DNA of 64,000 bases from Comamonadaceae bacterium (GCA_027486255.1 JAIXPL010000043.1:1-64000); one strand, 5' to 3'; numbered from the stretch's first letter, positions 16,602 to 28,291 are shown. The notes: generated from the sequence alone by a model not told the origin. Translations and numbers: made by a program.

Positions 16602-18713
16602 ATGACTGCCATCCGCAACGCATCCTCCTTTGGCGCCGCCTGCCTGCTGGCTGTGGCGGTCGCCCCCCCGCTGCACGCCCAGACTGGTGGCGACGAGCCC
16701 GGCATGGGGCTAGGCGGCGGCACCCAGCAGCTGCGCGAAGTGGTGATCAGCGGCCGCCGTTCGCTGGAAGAGCGCTTCATGGCCACCGGCTCGCTGGTGG
16801 TGGTGGACCGGCAGGACATCGAGCGCATGGGCGTGGACTCGGCGGTGGACGCGCTGCGCCAGCTACCGGGTCTGCAGGTCAACACCAATGCCAGTGGCAA
16901 CGTGGAAATCCGCATGCGCGGGCTCGACAGCAGCGCCACGCGCGTGCTGATCGATGGCCAACGCGCCGCTGGCCGCGGCCAGCTGCCCATCGACCAGCTG
17001 CCGGCCGACCTGATCGAGCGCATCGAAGTGGTTCGCTCGCCCAGCGCCGAATTCAGCGGCACCAGCGGCGGCACGGTCAACATCGTGCTGCGCCAGGCCA
17101 GCCCCCAGCGCACCCGCATGTTCCGGCTCACCGACGGCGTGGCCTGGGGCCAGCACACCGGTCGGCTGTGGGCCGCGCGCAGCGGGCCGCTTGGCGGCAA
17201 ACCCGAAGAAGGCGAGGCGCCCAAGTGGTCGTCGTTCACAGGGGTGTGGTTGGCCGACCAGCTCACAGGCGCCGACATTGAGCGCCAACAGCTCACCGAT
17301 GGGGTGCTCACCCAAAGCAGCGACGCTGAAAACCGCGTGCGCCGCCAGGACTGGTGGCTGACGCAGCGGCTCAATGGCCGCATCGGCCGCGACCAGCTGG
17401 CGCTTCGCGGCGTGCTCAGCGGCTCCTCGGGCGACGGCCGCTACGAGACCCGCTCTAGCTCAGGCAACCAGTTGCAGACCACAGACACCCAGCGCCAGTC
17501 GTGGCAGCTCGGCGGCGACTGGACCCGGCGCCTGTCGCTGGGCAAGCTCGAAACCTCGCTCTCGGGCAATGCCCAGGACGACCAGCAGCGCCGCCAGGGT
17601 GGTACCAGCTACACCGAAGACCGCCAGGAGTCGACCTGGCAATTCAAGTCCAAGCTCACCGGCGCGCGCGAATCGCTGCTGTGGATGGCCGGCGTGGACT
17701 ACGAAACCCGCAAGGGCAGTGGCACCAGCCAGCTGGGCTCGGCCGCTGCCGAGCAGCTGTCCTCGCACATCGACCGGGCCGCCGTCTGGGGCCAGAACGA
17801 ATGGGCCCTGCCCTACCGCACCACCCTCACCCTGGGCCTGCGCGCCGAGTCGGTGCTGCTGCAGTCGGCCATTGACGCCACCAGCGCCCGCCAACGCCTG
17901 AACTTCTGGCAGCCCTCGCTGCACACCCGCACCCCGGTGGGCGAGACCGCCCAGTGGCGGTTCAACGTGGCGCGCGTTTCGCGCCAGCCCAGCGTGTGGG
18001 ACATCCTGGACCGCTCCGTGCCCAGCCAGGGCATCAACAGCATCAGCAACCCCGACACCAAGGGCAACCCGAACCTGCGCCCCGAGGTCACGCAGACCCT
18101 GGACGTGGGCTGGGAGCAGCGCCTCTCAGGCCAGGGCCAGATGGGCCTGACGCTGTTCACGCGCCAGGTCGAGGACGTGATCGCCACGCAGGTCTTCCAG
18201 GAAAGCGGTGCCTGGGTGGAGCAGCGCCAGAACATCGGCAACGCCCGCACCGTGGGCCTGGAGGCCGATGTCAAGCGGCCACTGTCCAACCAAGGCTGGG
18301 GCCGCGCCTGGATGCTCTCGGCCACCGGGACCGTGCTGCAGTCCCGCCTGAGCAGCGGCCCGCGCGAGGGCCAGGCCATCCCCGGCCAGCCGAATTACAC
18401 CGCCAGCCTGAGCCTGGCCAAGCCCATGCGGCGCGGCGGCGGCTTCTTTGGCGGCGGCGCACTCACCTTCAGCGGCCCCTCCAGCCTAACCACCACCACC
18501 AGCACCGGCCACGAGCGTTCTCGCGTGACGCTGGACCTGCATGTGGGCCAGGCCCTGGCCTCGCGCGTGAACTGGCGCGTGGGCATCTCCAACCTGGGCG
18601 ATGCGCCGCTGAGCCGCAGCCGCCAGTACACCAGCAGCGGCCAGCAGATCACCGACCTGAGCCGGACCCTCACCGGCCCGCGGATCTTCGCCTCGGTGGG
18701 CGCACAGTTCTGA
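16602..18713 (+). CDS. TonB-dependent outer-membrane receptor
   Basis: The 703-residue protein has a signal peptide (about residues 1-27, ending LHAQ), a TonB-box-like LREVVISGRR, a plug domain (MGVDSAVDALRQLPGLQV ... GTVNIVLRQ) and a 22-strand-type barrel ending in an aromatic FASVGAQF. It imports a large substrate, probably a siderophore or cobalamin-like compound, across the outer membrane using TonB energy. No TonB/ExbBD or periplasmic permease genes are nearby and no Fur box is obvious, so the substrate is open. Confidence 0.9.
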   Translation: MTAIRNASSFGAACLLAVAVAPPLHAQTGGDEPGMGLGGGTQQLREVVISGRRSLEERFMATGSLVVVDRQDIERMGVDSAVDALRQLPGLQVNTNASGNVEIRMRGLDSSATRVLIDGQRAAGRGQLPIDQLPADLIERIEVVRSPSAEFSGTSGGTVNIVLRQASPQRTRMFRLTDGVAWGQHTGRLWAARSGPLGGKPEEGEAPKWSSFTGVWLADQLTGADIERQQLTDGVLTQSSDAENRVRRQDWWLTQRLNGRIGRDQLALRGVLSGSSGDGRYETRSSSGNQLQTTDTQRQSWQLGGDWTRRLSLGKLETSLSGNAQDDQQRRQGGTSYTEDRQESTWQFKSKLTGARESLLWMAGVDYETRKGSGTSQLGSAAAEQLSSHIDRAAVWGQNEWALPYRTTLTLGLRAESVLLQSAIDATSARQRLNFWQPSLHTRTPVGETAQWRFNVARVSRQPSVWDILDRSVPSQGINSISNPDTKGNPNLRPEVTQTLDVGWEQRLSGQGQMGLTLFTRQVEDVIATQVFQESGAWVEQRQNIGNARTVGLEADVKRPLSNQGWGRAWMLSATGTVLQSRLSSGPREGQAIPGQPNYTASLSLAKPMRRGGGFFGGGALTFSGPSSLTTTTSTGHERSRVTLDLHVGQALASRVNWRVGISNLGDAPLSRSRQYTSSGQQITDLSRTLTGPRIFASVGAQF

Positions 18714-18722
18714 GCCCCGGGC

Positions 18723-19007
18723 ATGGACAAGGCCCTGCTTGAACTCGAAGCCCTGCAGCAGGCGCTGGACCGCAGCCGCAGCGGACAGGCCAGCGTCCAG
18801 CGGCTGTGCGCCACCGCCCAGGCCGCAGGCGGCTTGCGGGCCGCCCTGCCCGAGCGCTTTGGTGCAGTGCTGGACGACCTGCTCAACCGCATGGAAGCCG
18901 GCGCGCTCTTCAGCGAAGAAAGCTGCTCCTTCAGCCAGGGCGACCTGCTCGACAGCCTGCAGATCTGGCTGGACAAGGCCCGCGAGCGGCTGGCGCAAAC
19001 ACCCTGA
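18723..19007 (+). CDS. hypothetical protein downstream of the TonB receptor
   Basis: The 94-residue, soluble, mostly helical protein (MDKALLELEALQQALDRSRS...) starts 9 bp after the receptor stop and is probably co-transcribed. I do not recognise a domain. Its codon use matches its neighbours and the helical heptad-like pattern looks protein-coding, so I consider it real. Confidence 0.65.
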   Translation: MDKALLELEALQQALDRSRSGQASVQRLCATAQAAGGLRAALPERFGAVLDDLLNRMEAGALFSEESCSFSQGDLLDSLQIWLDKARERLAQTP

Positions 19008-19068
19008 AGGCGTCGGGCCTTGCGCCCGCTCATTGGCGGCCAGCCGACGCCTGCCTATCATGGGCGCC

Positions 19069-19533
19069 ATGCAGCGACGCCAACTCCTTCAACTCATGGC
19101 CGGCGGCCTCGCCCTGGCCGCAGCCGCCATCCACGCGCAACAGCGCACGCTGGTCGAGGTCTGGAAAGACCCGAACTGCGGCTGCTGTGCTGACTGGGTC
19201 AAGCACCTGGAGGCGCAGGGCTTCCAGGTCAAGGTGAACGACACGGGCAACACCGCTGCGCGCAAGCGCCTGGGCATTCCTGAGAAGCTCGGCTCCTGCC
19301 ACACGGCGCTGGTAGCAGGCTACGCATTAGAAGGCCATGTGCCGGCCAGCGACATCCGCCGCCTGCTCAAAGAAAAGCCCCAGGCCGTGGGCCTGGCGGT
19401 GCCGGGCATGCCGGTGGGCTCACCGGGCATGGATGGCCCGGCCTACGGCGGCCGCGTGGACCCCTACGAGGTGCTTCTGGTGGCCAAAGACGGCAGCACC
19501 CGCGTGTTCCAGCGCCACGGCCGCCGCGCCTGA
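19069..19533 (+). CDS. DUF411 metal-binding periplasmic protein
   Basis: The 154-residue protein carries an RR-type signal peptide (MQRRQLLQLMAGGLALAAAAIHA) and the DUF411 core VWKDPNCGCCADWVKHLEAQGF, whose CGCC cysteines suit copper or another thiophilic metal. DUF411 genes often accompany copper resistance, but none is adjacent here. An in-frame ATG at 19060 adds three residues and cannot be excluded. Confidence 0.85.
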   Translation: MQRRQLLQLMAGGLALAAAAIHAQQRTLVEVWKDPNCGCCADWVKHLEAQGFQVKVNDTGNTAARKRLGIPEKLGSCHTALVAGYALEGHVPASDIRRLLKEKPQAVGLAVPGMPVGSPGMDGPAYGGRVDPYEVLLVAKDGSTRVFQRHGRRA

Positions 19534-19539
19534 AGGCGC

Positions 19540-19752
19540 TCAGCCGGGCGTGCCAGTCGCATCCTTGGCACAGGTGCGAACACCCAGCAAGGCATACACC
19601 GGGCAGTAGGACATCAGGCCCGTGGCCAGCGGCACCAGGCCCGCCAGGCCCCACCAGCGAGCCGGCCCGTCAAGCAGAACGATCAGGCTCAGCAGCAGCA
19701 AGCCCACCAGCACCCGCAGCACCCTGTCGATGCTGCCTACATTGCTCACCAT
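19540..19752 (-). CDS. YgaP-like DUF2892 transmembrane protein
   Basis: The 70-residue protein begins MVSNVGSIDRVLRVLVGLLLL and contains two membrane helices with the conserved GLVPLATGLMSYCPVYALLGVRTC ending. This is the membrane part of YgaP-type proteins without the rhodanese domain. It is convergent with the DUF411 gene, 6 bp between stops. Confidence 0.85.
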   Translation of the reverse strand: MVSNVGSIDRVLRVLVGLLLLSLIVLLDGPARWWGLAGLVPLATGLMSYCPVYALLGVRTCAKDATGTPG

Positions 19753-19847
19753 GATGACCTCCTTGAGCTGATGAAGTCACCAGCTTAGGCCGGGCCGCAC
19801 TGGGCGAATTGAAGCCAATCAAGGACAGGCCTTGTAGGCCAGCCCCT

Positions 19848-20402
19848 TCAAAAACCCAGCTTTTTCCAGCCGTCCAGGCCGAGCTTTTCGAGGGTGCGGA
19901 TGTTGTCCTGGTAAATCGCGTCGGGATCGGCCAGGCCTTCGAGGGCGCGCTCCACGCTGTCTTCGCGCAGCAGGTGCACGATGGCATAGGGTGCCCGGTT
20001 GGTGTAGTTGCCCAGGTCCTCGGGCTCGGTGCCCTCAAACTGGAAACCAGGATGAAAGCTCGCCAGCTGCACCACGCCCTCGAGCTCGTGCTCGCCCACC
20101 ACGCCTTCGGCGATCTCCAGGAAGTCATTGAAGTCCAGGAAATCAGGGAACAGCGTCGGGTGGATGAGCAGCGTGGTGTCCACCTGCTCGGCGGGCGTGG
20201 CCACCAGCAGGTCGAGCTCGCGATCCAGCTCTTCAAGCAGGTCATCCACGTGCCTCGCTTGGCTGACCACCAGGCGCACGCGGTCCTTGATGTACACCGC
20301 CTTGGCAAAGGGGCAGAGGTTCAGGCCGATGACGGCTTTTTCCAGCCAGGCGCGGGTGCGCGCCAACACCTCGTCGTCTGACGGACGGACGCTGGCGTTC
20401 AT
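19848..20402 (-). CDS. DUF1415 family protein
   Basis: The 184-residue protein shows the DUF1415 hallmarks: WLEKAVIGLNLCPFAKAV near the N-terminus, LIHPTLFPDFLDFNDFL, and LASFHPGFQFEGTEPEDLGNYTNRAPYAIVHLLRE. The conserved cysteine and histidine suggest an enzyme, but no activity is known to me. It lies downstream of ettA on the same strand, separated from it by a terminator. Confidence 0.88.
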   Translation of the reverse strand: MNASVRPSDDEVLARTRAWLEKAVIGLNLCPFAKAVYIKDRVRLVVSQARHVDDLLEELDRELDLLVATPAEQVDTTLLIHPTLFPDFLDFNDFLEIAEGVVGEHELEGVVQLASFHPGFQFEGTEPEDLGNYTNRAPYAIVHLLREDSVERALEGLADPDAIYQDNIRTLEKLGLDGWKKLGF

Positions 20403-20448
20403 CCCATGCTCCCGAGCGTGAGGGTTTTTCCGCCGGGCCGCCCCAAGG

Positions 20449-20475
20449 AAAAACGCTCCCCCTCGGGGGGCAGCG
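20449..20475 (-). terminator. rho-independent terminator of ettA
   Basis: On the minus strand the sequence reads CGCTGCCCCC-CGA-GGGGGAGCG followed by five T, a GC-rich stem with one bulged base and a T tract, 31 bp after the ettA stop. The surrounding text (about 20437-20504) resembles a motif I remember as frequent between genes in Comamonadaceae; copy number was not checked. Confidence 0.75.
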
Positions 20476-20505
20476 CGCTACACGCAGTGAGCGAGCGTGG
20501 GGGCA

Positions 20506-22167
<1,662 letters not shown>

Positions 22168-22467
22168 GGAGTGAGCTCTCGGAAATGGAAGGCTGGCCGG
22201 CCGGAGGGCCCGCACGATGCAACCCATCATTATCCCAGGCCCGGCCCCCTGCAGGGCCGGCCGCACGGACGCGCTGTGGCGGCCCGGGCGATCCGTGCCA
22301 CAATGCGTGCACCGCTGGCCTCCAGTTGCCGCGGCATCAGCACTTCTGCTGGGAGGATTCGGGCCACGCCCGAGCAAGCCCTCTCTCCCTTGTCCCTCTT
22401 CGGCCAAGACTGGCGACTGCCACGCAGTCGGATGAGCCGAACCCTGCGCCCGGTGGGCGCTTTCCCA
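22168..22467. other. divergent intergenic region ettA / rhlE
   Basis: A 300-bp spacer that must hold the promoters of both divergent genes. I see no RNA gene and no convincing open frame. An in-frame ATG at 22432 could extend rhlE by twelve codons. Confidence 0.5.
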
Positions 22468-24183
22468 ATGACCTTTGAAGAATTGAACCTGGCTCCGGCC
22501 ATCGTTAAGGCCGTGCGTGAGCAAGGCTATGACACCCCCACGCCCATCCAGGCACAGGCCATCCCGGCCGTGCTCCAAGGCGGCGACCTGCTCGGTGGCG
22601 CCCAGACGGGCACGGGCAAGACGGCGGCATTCACGCTGCCGCTCTTGCAGCTGCTCTCCAGCCGCGAGCGCACCAAAGACCGCCGCGGCGCCAATGCCGT
22701 GCGCGCCCTCATCCTCACGCCCACACGCGAGCTCGCCGCCCAGGTGGAAGAAAGCGTGCGCACCTATGGCAAGTACCTGGATCTCAAATCCATGGTGATG
22801 TTCGGCGGCGTGGGCATGAGCCCGCAAATCTCGCAGCTGCGCAGTGGCGTCGACATCCTGGTGGCCACCCCCGGTCGCCTCTTGGACCACGCCGGCCAGG
22901 GCACGCTGGACCTGAGCAAGGTCGAGATCCTGGTGCTCGACGAAGCTGACCGCATGCTGGACATGGGCTTCATCCATGACATCAAGAAGGTGCTGGCCCT
23001 GGTGCCCAAGCAAAAGCAGTCGCTGCTCTTCTCAGCCACCTTCAGCGACGAAATCCGCGACCTGGCCAACGGCCTCTTGCGCGAGCCCGAGCACATCCAG
23101 GTGACGCCGCGCAACACCACGGTGCAGCGCATCAAGCAGACCATGCATCCCGTGGGCCGCGGCAAGAAAAAAGCCCTCCTCACGCACATCATCAGCGAGC
23201 GCAACTGGAGCCAGGTGCTGGTGTTCACCCGCACCAAGTTCGGCGCCAACAACGTGGCCGAGCACCTCTCGAAAAACGGCATCCCCGCCATGGCGCTGCA
23301 CGGCAACAAGAGCCAGAGCGCCCGCACGCAGGCTTTGGCGGGCTTCAAGAGCGGCGAGATCCGCGCCCTGGTAGCCACCGACATTGCCGCACGCGGCATC
23401 GACATCGACGAACTGCCGCACGTGGTGAACTACGAGATCCCGAACATCAGCGAGGACTATGTGCACCGCATCGGTCGCACGGGCCGCGCCGGCAACAGCG
23501 GCGAGGCCATCAGCTTTGTGTGCCTCGATGAAGAAGGCTTCATGGCCGACATCGAACGCTTCACCAAGCAAACCATCGAGAAGGCCGTGATCCCGGGCTT
23601 CGAGCCCGAGCCTGGCGAGAAGGCCGAGCCCATTGCCATGGGCCGCCAAACGCTGTGGGGCGGCCTGGGCAAGCCGCCCAGCCGCGAAGTCATGGCAGCG
23701 GCCGCCAAGGCAGCACGCAGCGAAATGATGGACCGCATCCGCACCAACAAGACCGGCCAGGCCCCGCGTGGGCAAGGCGGCGGCCAGGGTGGTCGCGGCG
23801 GCCAAGGCTCGGGCCAGTCTCGCAGCGGCCAAGGCACGGGCCAGCCGGCCCGCCAGGGCGCAGGCCCGCGTGACGGCGCCGCACGACCGGCCCACGGCCC
23901 GCGCAACGGCCAGGGCGGCAACCCAGCCCATCGCCAGCAGGCGCAGGGCCAGCCCCGTCAGAACGCCAACGCGCCGCGTCCGCAGCGCACGCATGACGAC
24001 GAGGCCCAGCCGGCCTCGCACCTGTCTTCGGGCTTTCCCTCTTCGGGCCTGCCCACCAGCAACCGCGGCGGTTTCCGCGGCGGCCGTTCGGGTGGTGGTG
24101 GCGGCGGTGGTGGCAGCCGCGGCGGCTTTGGCGGTGGCCGCTCCGGCGGCGGCCGCTCGGGTGGCGGCGGTTACGGCTACTGA
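22468..24183 (+). CDS. rhlE: DEAD-box ATP-dependent RNA helicase RhlE
   Basis: The 571-residue helicase has, in order, a Q motif ([10 protein letters not shown]), Walker A AQTGTGKT (45-52), PTREL, DEAD (about 158), SAT and the C-terminal HRIGRTGR. A long, low-complexity basic tail of about 190 residues follows ([25 protein letters not shown], ending [13 protein letters not shown]), the RGG-like RNA-binding extension of RhlE proteins. RhlE acts in ribosome assembly and RNA decay. The start [12 protein letters not shown] fits the family; an upstream ATG at 22432 is possible. A strong terminator follows 20 bp after the stop. Confidence 0.93.
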   Translation: MTFEELNLAPAIVKAVREQGYDTPTPIQAQAIPAVLQGGDLLGGAQTGTGKTAAFTLPLLQLLSSRERTKDRRGANAVRALILTPTRELAAQVEESVRTYGKYLDLKSMVMFGGVGMSPQISQLRSGVDILVATPGRLLDHAGQGTLDLSKVEILVLDEADRMLDMGFIHDIKKVLALVPKQKQSLLFSATFSDEIRDLANGLLREPEHIQVTPRNTTVQRIKQTMHPVGRGKKKALLTHIISERNWSQVLVFTRTKFGANNVAEHLSKNGIPAMALHGNKSQSARTQALAGFKSGEIRALVATDIAARGIDIDELPHVVNYEIPNISEDYVHRIGRTGRAGNSGEAISFVCLDEEGFMADIERFTKQTIEKAVIPGFEPEPGEKAEPIAMGRQTLWGGLGKPPSREVMAAAAKAARSEMMDRIRTNKTGQAPRGQGGGQGGRGGQGSGQSRSGQGTGQPARQGAGPRDGAARPAHGPRNGQGGNPAHRQQAQGQPRQNANAPRPQRTHDDEAQPASHLSSGFPSSGLPTSNRGGFRGGRSGGGGGGGGSRGGFGGGRSGGGRSGGGGYGY

Positions 24184-24203
24184 GCTGAATGCTCATCCTA
24201 GAT

Positions 24204-24228
24204 AAAGGGCACCTCGGTGCCCTTTTTT
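24204..24228 (+). terminator. rho-independent terminator of rhlE
   Basis: AAAGGGCACC-TC-GGTGCCCTTT forms a perfect 10-bp stem with a T tract directly after. It isolates rhlE from the secreted-protein gene behind it. Confidence 0.9.
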
Positions 24229-24370
24229 GCGTCTGTTTCTGGCGGGAGCTTTCAGAGAGAGCGAAACACAAGACACTCCAGGCACGTTTGAAACGATTAT
24301 TAATTTCCGGAATCAATTCAGATTTAAGAATCTGACAGTCTTTCTATCTGGGGGTCGGGAACAGTCAGGC

Positions 24371-27300
24371 ATGGTGCCGAACTTGTTTCCTCTTCAGGAA
24401 ATGAATTGGTCCCCGATGACTCCTTTGCAGGGCTACGCCAAGCAACACCCCCATCAAGCAAGCGATCCCCAACGCACTCCACCACGCAGGCCAGAGAGCC
24501 AGAGAGGGCCTCGTCTATCCCTCCTTGACGACGCCGATGGTGAGTCAGTGCCCGCCGAAGAGACCTACGGCGCAATCGGCGAGAGTCTGGTCGCGCCAAT
24601 GCCGAGTCACACCGAGTCATTCATCGCAGAAACGTGGCACGCGCCTCCCGCCGAGACCGTTCTTACCCCTGGTCTGTCACAGGCCAGCGCAGGGCTCATC
24701 GCGGAAGCGACCACCAGCAGTGCAGCGTCCTCGACCTGGTTCAGCCAGGCCCTCAAGCAGCTCGCCGCCGGCATCGAGACCTACATCGGATACGTCTTCA
24801 CAACCACGGCAGCGCTGATGCAATCTGCGGCCGCCCAAGACATGCGGACTGACACGGGCTCCCAGGCAGAGGTCCCCAGCACGGCCCCCGCCCCGTCGCC
24901 ATCTCCCGCCCCGTCACCATCAGATCCAACGTCCTCAGGCCGCAGCGCAAGCTGGGTCTACGACCTGTCCACCCAGGCAGAGCAAGTACTGGTCAGTAGC
25001 ACCGAAGCGGGCACCGCTTATTTGGTGAAAACCGGTGGGGCCGGCGCCTTGGTGCCGGCCAGCCTGGCAGACATCCTCGGGGCCGAGGATTCGCTCTGGA
25101 ACAGCCTGACACTGAGCCGCGCCAAGCGCTACGAGGCCATGAGCCTGGAGGGTTTGCAGGAGGGGACTTACACGCTCTACACCGTGGATACGGCGGGCAA
25201 GCTGTCGGCAACCTCCAACTTGCCTCTGACAGTCAGCCACCAGGGGCCCCAGGCCTTTCTGAGCTCAGGCACCGCTTCCACGCAAGGCCGCGCACTGGTG
25301 CAAAGCACCCAGAAAGGCGTGGCCTATCTGGTCAAGACCCAGGGCGAGGGCGCCGTGGTCAAGGTAAGCCAGCTACAAGACATTCTGGCCGCAGACGACG
25401 CCCTGTGGAACGCCATCGACATCACCGAGGCGAACCGCTCGGTCAGCCTGAGCCTGAACGGCTTGGAGGAAGGCAGCTACCAGCTCTACACCGCCAATGC
25501 CGCCGGCCAACTGTCGGCCGCCTCGGCCTACAGCCTGACCGTTAGCCAAACGCGCACAGCCCAAGGCTTTTTGGTAACCGGTCAAAAACCTTTTGAGCCC
25601 TCTGAACTGTTTGCCGCGGGTGTGACAGTCCAAACTTTGCTAAATGAAAGGATGAGCCTCGACGAAATCAAAGATATCTACTACTTCTACGAGGAAGTCA
25701 ATCTAATTACCTGGGGCGTGTCAGGTGCGGGCGATGTCAACGGAGATGGCCTGGACGACCTGATCGTGGCCCCCTATTTTCAAGACTCCATGATTTTTCG
25801 GACAGAGGAGGTATTTGTCGCATCCGCTTACGTGGTCTTTGGAAAGCAGGACGGGGGGGCCATCAATCTGCAGGAGCTCAGCCAAGGGCGGGGCGGCTTT
25901 GCGCTCACACCCACCGCCTTCGGATCATTTGTTCCGGCGTACGTCACCGGTGTGGGCGATGTGAACGGCGATGGCTTGGACGATGTGATGCTGGTCATGC
26001 CCACCCGTTCGCCCAGCGCCCGGGGCTACCTGAACTACGTGGTCTTTGGAAAAACCGACGGCGCGGAAGTAGACCTCAGCGAGATCGAGGCCGGCAGGGG
26101 CGGGTTCGCCGTGACTTTGACAGAAGAGGCCGTCAGGAGGATTGGCCGTGCGGGAGACATCAATGGCGATGGTTTGGCTGACCTTTTAATTTCTACCAAC
26201 CATCAATCAAAGATGGGGCCGGTGTATGTGGTGTATGGCAAGACCGATGGTCTGCCGGTGAGCCTGTCAGACATTAGCGCGGGCCGGGGGGGCTTTGAGA
26301 TCTACGGCCTACGTCAGGACGCCGACGATCTCAACGGGAAAATTGACGATGTCAACAACTACATATCCATGTCGCTTGCAGGAGATGTCAACGGCGATGG
26401 CCTGGACGACCTGATCATCGGCTTTCTATATTGGGGGGGGTCCGACAAAGGGCAGTGTTACGTGGTGTTTGGCAAGCGCAACAACGAGCCGGTGTATCTG
26501 GCCCAAGTGGCCTTGGGGGTGGGAGGTTTCAGGATCTACAGCGACCAAAGGCTTGGTTTTCTAGGGTTCTCAGCCTCAGGGGCAGGCGACATCAATGGCG
26601 ACGGCCTGGCCGACCTGGTGGTGCGGGACCAGAACGCGACTTTTATTGCGTTCGGTAAGGCCGATGGTGCCGGGGTGGACATAGCGGCATTGAGCCAAGG
26701 CATCGGTGGATTCAAGATCGAGGGCGCAGATAGCCAGGTAGCCAGCGTTTTGGGTGCGGGCGATGTGAATGGCGATGGCCTAGCCGACCTGGTGTGTACG
26801 GTTGCAAGCGCACACCACGCGGCTTTTGTGATTTTTGGCAAAACAGACACCGCCCCCGTGCGGTTCGATAAGTTCAGTCAAGGCATAGGCGGTTATGCCA
26901 TTTTGGCTGATCCAAATAACATCTACTTCAACTACAACATCTCCGCCGCCGGCGATGTGAATGGAGACGGCTTGGCCGATCTGATCATGGGAACGCAACC
27001 GGCTTACCGCAACCTGGGGCTCCAATCTACGCCCTTAAGGCCCAGCTTCGTGGTGTTTGGACAAACAGGCACCGAAGCCATTGAGTTGTCAAACATCACC
27101 CGCGCGCAAGGCAGCGCAGCGCATCTTCTGGACTACCAAGGCAGCGATGGCAATGACCAGTGGACCGGCAGCGCAGCCAACGAGATCGCCTTAGGCGGTC
27201 TGGGGGACGACGTACTCTTCGGCCGAGGCGGGGCCGACGTGCTGCTGGGCGGTGCGGGCAACGACACCCTGGTGCTCAATGTCTCCAATATGCAAGCCTT

Positions 27301-27760
27301 ATTCGAGGGCGGCCTCAGCGCAGGCCTGCTGGCGCGCGCCGATGGCGGCACAGGCGTCGACACCCTGTGCCTGGAAGGCGCGAGCATGACGCTGGACCTG
27401 AGCGCCCTGGGCAAACTGCAATACCCCAAAAGCAGCTCACGCCTGAGCAGCATCGAGCGCATTGACCTGAGCGGCGTCGGCAACTACACGCTCCAGGGCC
27501 TGACGCTCCAGGACGTGATCGACATGAGCAGCCAAAACGTCTTCAACAGCACCCAGGGCTGGAACGGACTCGACGCCATGGTGACGCGCTACCAGTGGCT
27601 GGTGGACGGCGATGCCGGCGACCGCGTGGAGCTGGCGCACCCCAGCGATTGGGTCCAGGCAGGCCAGGCCAGCCATGCAGGCAGCGTCTATGACATCTAC
27701 AACCACTTGTCGGGCCATGCACAACTGCTGCTGGCGCAGCCACTCACTGTGGTGTTGTGA
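24371..27760 (+). CDS. large secreted FG-GAP / RTX calcium-binding protein
   Basis: The protein is about 1,129 residues. It has an N-terminal Ser/Thr/Pro-rich part with a PSPSPAPSPSD linker, then two tandem copies of a roughly 85-residue domain (about 205-295 and 300-395; each has AYLVKT, an ILxAxDxLWN block and EGxYxLYTxxxAGxLSA). Seven FG-GAP/VCBS units follow, with GDxNGDGLxDL calcium loops (about 455-870), then RTX-type nonapeptides (GGLGDDVLFGRGGADVLLGG), and a C-terminus (YDIYN ... AQLLLAQPLTVVL) like those of type I secretion substrates. It has no Sec signal. It is probably exported and folds with calcium, perhaps as an adhesin; no type I secretion genes are nearby. The start is uncertain (24371 or 24401). 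The 130 bp upstream are AT-rich and hold the promoter. Confidence 0.85.
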   Translation: MVPNLFPLQEMNWSPMTPLQGYAKQHPHQASDPQRTPPRRPESQRGPRLSLLDDADGESVPAEETYGAIGESLVAPMPSHTESFIAETWHAPPAETVLTPGLSQASAGLIAEATTSSAASSTWFSQALKQLAAGIETYIGYVFTTTAALMQSAAAQDMRTDTGSQAEVPSTAPAPSPSPAPSPSDPTSSGRSASWVYDLSTQAEQVLVSSTEAGTAYLVKTGGAGALVPASLADILGAEDSLWNSLTLSRAKRYEAMSLEGLQEGTYTLYTVDTAGKLSATSNLPLTVSHQGPQAFLSSGTASTQGRALVQSTQKGVAYLVKTQGEGAVVKVSQLQDILAADDALWNAIDITEANRSVSLSLNGLEEGSYQLYTANAAGQLSAASAYSLTVSQTRTAQGFLVTGQKPFEPSELFAAGVTVQTLLNERMSLDEIKDIYYFYEEVNLITWGVSGAGDVNGDGLDDLIVAPYFQDSMIFRTEEVFVASAYVVFGKQDGGAINLQELSQGRGGFALTPTAFGSFVPAYVTGVGDVNGDGLDDVMLVMPTRSPSARGYLNYVVFGKTDGAEVDLSEIEAGRGGFAVTLTEEAVRRIGRAGDINGDGLADLLISTNHQSKMGPVYVVYGKTDGLPVSLSDISAGRGGFEIYGLRQDADDLNGKIDDVNNYISMSLAGDVNGDGLDDLIIGFLYWGGSDKGQCYVVFGKRNNEPVYLAQVALGVGGFRIYSDQRLGFLGFSASGAGDINGDGLADLVVRDQNATFIAFGKADGAGVDIAALSQGIGGFKIEGADSQVASVLGAGDVNGDGLADLVCTVASAHHAAFVIFGKTDTAPVRFDKFSQGIGGYAILADPNNIYFNYNISAAGDVNGDGLADLIMGTQPAYRNLGLQSTPLRPSFVVFGQTGTEAIELSNITRAQGSAAHLLDYQGSDGNDQWTGSAANEIALGGLGDDVLFGRGGADVLLGGAGNDTLVLNVSNMQALFEGGLSAGLLARADGGTGVDTLCLEGASMTLDLSALGKLQYPKSSSRLSSIERIDLSGVGNYTLQGLTLQDVIDMSSQNVFNSTQGWNGLDAMVTRYQWLVDGDAGDRVELAHPSDWVQAGQASHAGSVYDIYNHLSGHAQLLLAQPLTVVL

Positions 27761-27784
27761 ATCGCCAGGGTGCAGTGAATTGAC

Positions 27785-28174
27785 TTAGCCGGCGTCCTTG
27801 ACGAACACCGTCACCAGCGGCTCCTCACCCACCTGCCGGCTCCAGTGGCCGTGCACGGCCGGATCGAAGGTGGCCCCGGCAGGCAGCACGTCGGCCGAGT
27901 AAAAGTGCTCGCCAGCCTTGAAGAGGCGACTCTCGCCGCCTTGCAAGCCAATTTCCATTTGCCCGCCCAGGATGAACACCCACTGGGGTTTTTCGGTGCA
28001 GTGGAAGGCGCTGCGAAAACCCACCGGGCTCATGCGCAGCTGGTAGCCAGCGCTGGGAAACACGGCTGACAGGCGCGAGGCGGGCGTGCCCTGGTCCAGG
28101 GGGATCGCCTCTTCGCGAAAGCGCGCGCGGCCATCGGCATCGGTGAACAGAACAACTCGGGTGAATTCGGTCAT
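27785..28174 (-). CDS. cupin-domain protein
   Basis: The 129-residue protein (MTEFTRVVLFTDADGRARF...) has a single cupin barrel: FRSAFHCTEKPQWVFILGGQMEIGLQGGE, then FKAGEHFYSADVLPAGATFDPAVHGHWS. Few metal-binding histidines are in the classic positions, so catalysis is uncertain. It lies 130 bp after the GntR regulator on the same strand and may be its target. Confidence 0.8.
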   Translation of the reverse strand: MTEFTRVVLFTDADGRARFREEAIPLDQGTPASRLSAVFPSAGYQLRMSPVGFRSAFHCTEKPQWVFILGGQMEIGLQGGESRLFKAGEHFYSADVLPAGATFDPAVHGHWSRQVGEEPLVTVFVKDAG

Positions 28175-28251
28175 GGCGTACAGGCTTGAAGGGCTCGTGA
28201 AACGCCCATTGTCGGGTAGGGGTCGGGCTGGCGAGGTGGTCTGTGGGGGCG

Positions 28252-28291
28252 GGGCACCACCAGGCACCACCGGGCACCACCGGGCGGCACC
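28252..28291 (+). repeat. four tandem 10-bp units (GGGCACCACC)
   Basis: Units GGGCACCACC, AGGCACCACC, GGGCACCACC and GGGCGGCACC follow each other without gaps between the GntR stop and the cupin gene. It looks like a minor slippage-type minisatellite. Confidence 0.85.

Noticed and set aside
28252-28291. 10-bp GGGCACCACC repeats as a regulatory array
   Set aside because: Only four units, GC-rich like the surroundings, with no palindrome or spacing typical of binding sites; a slippage product is enough.
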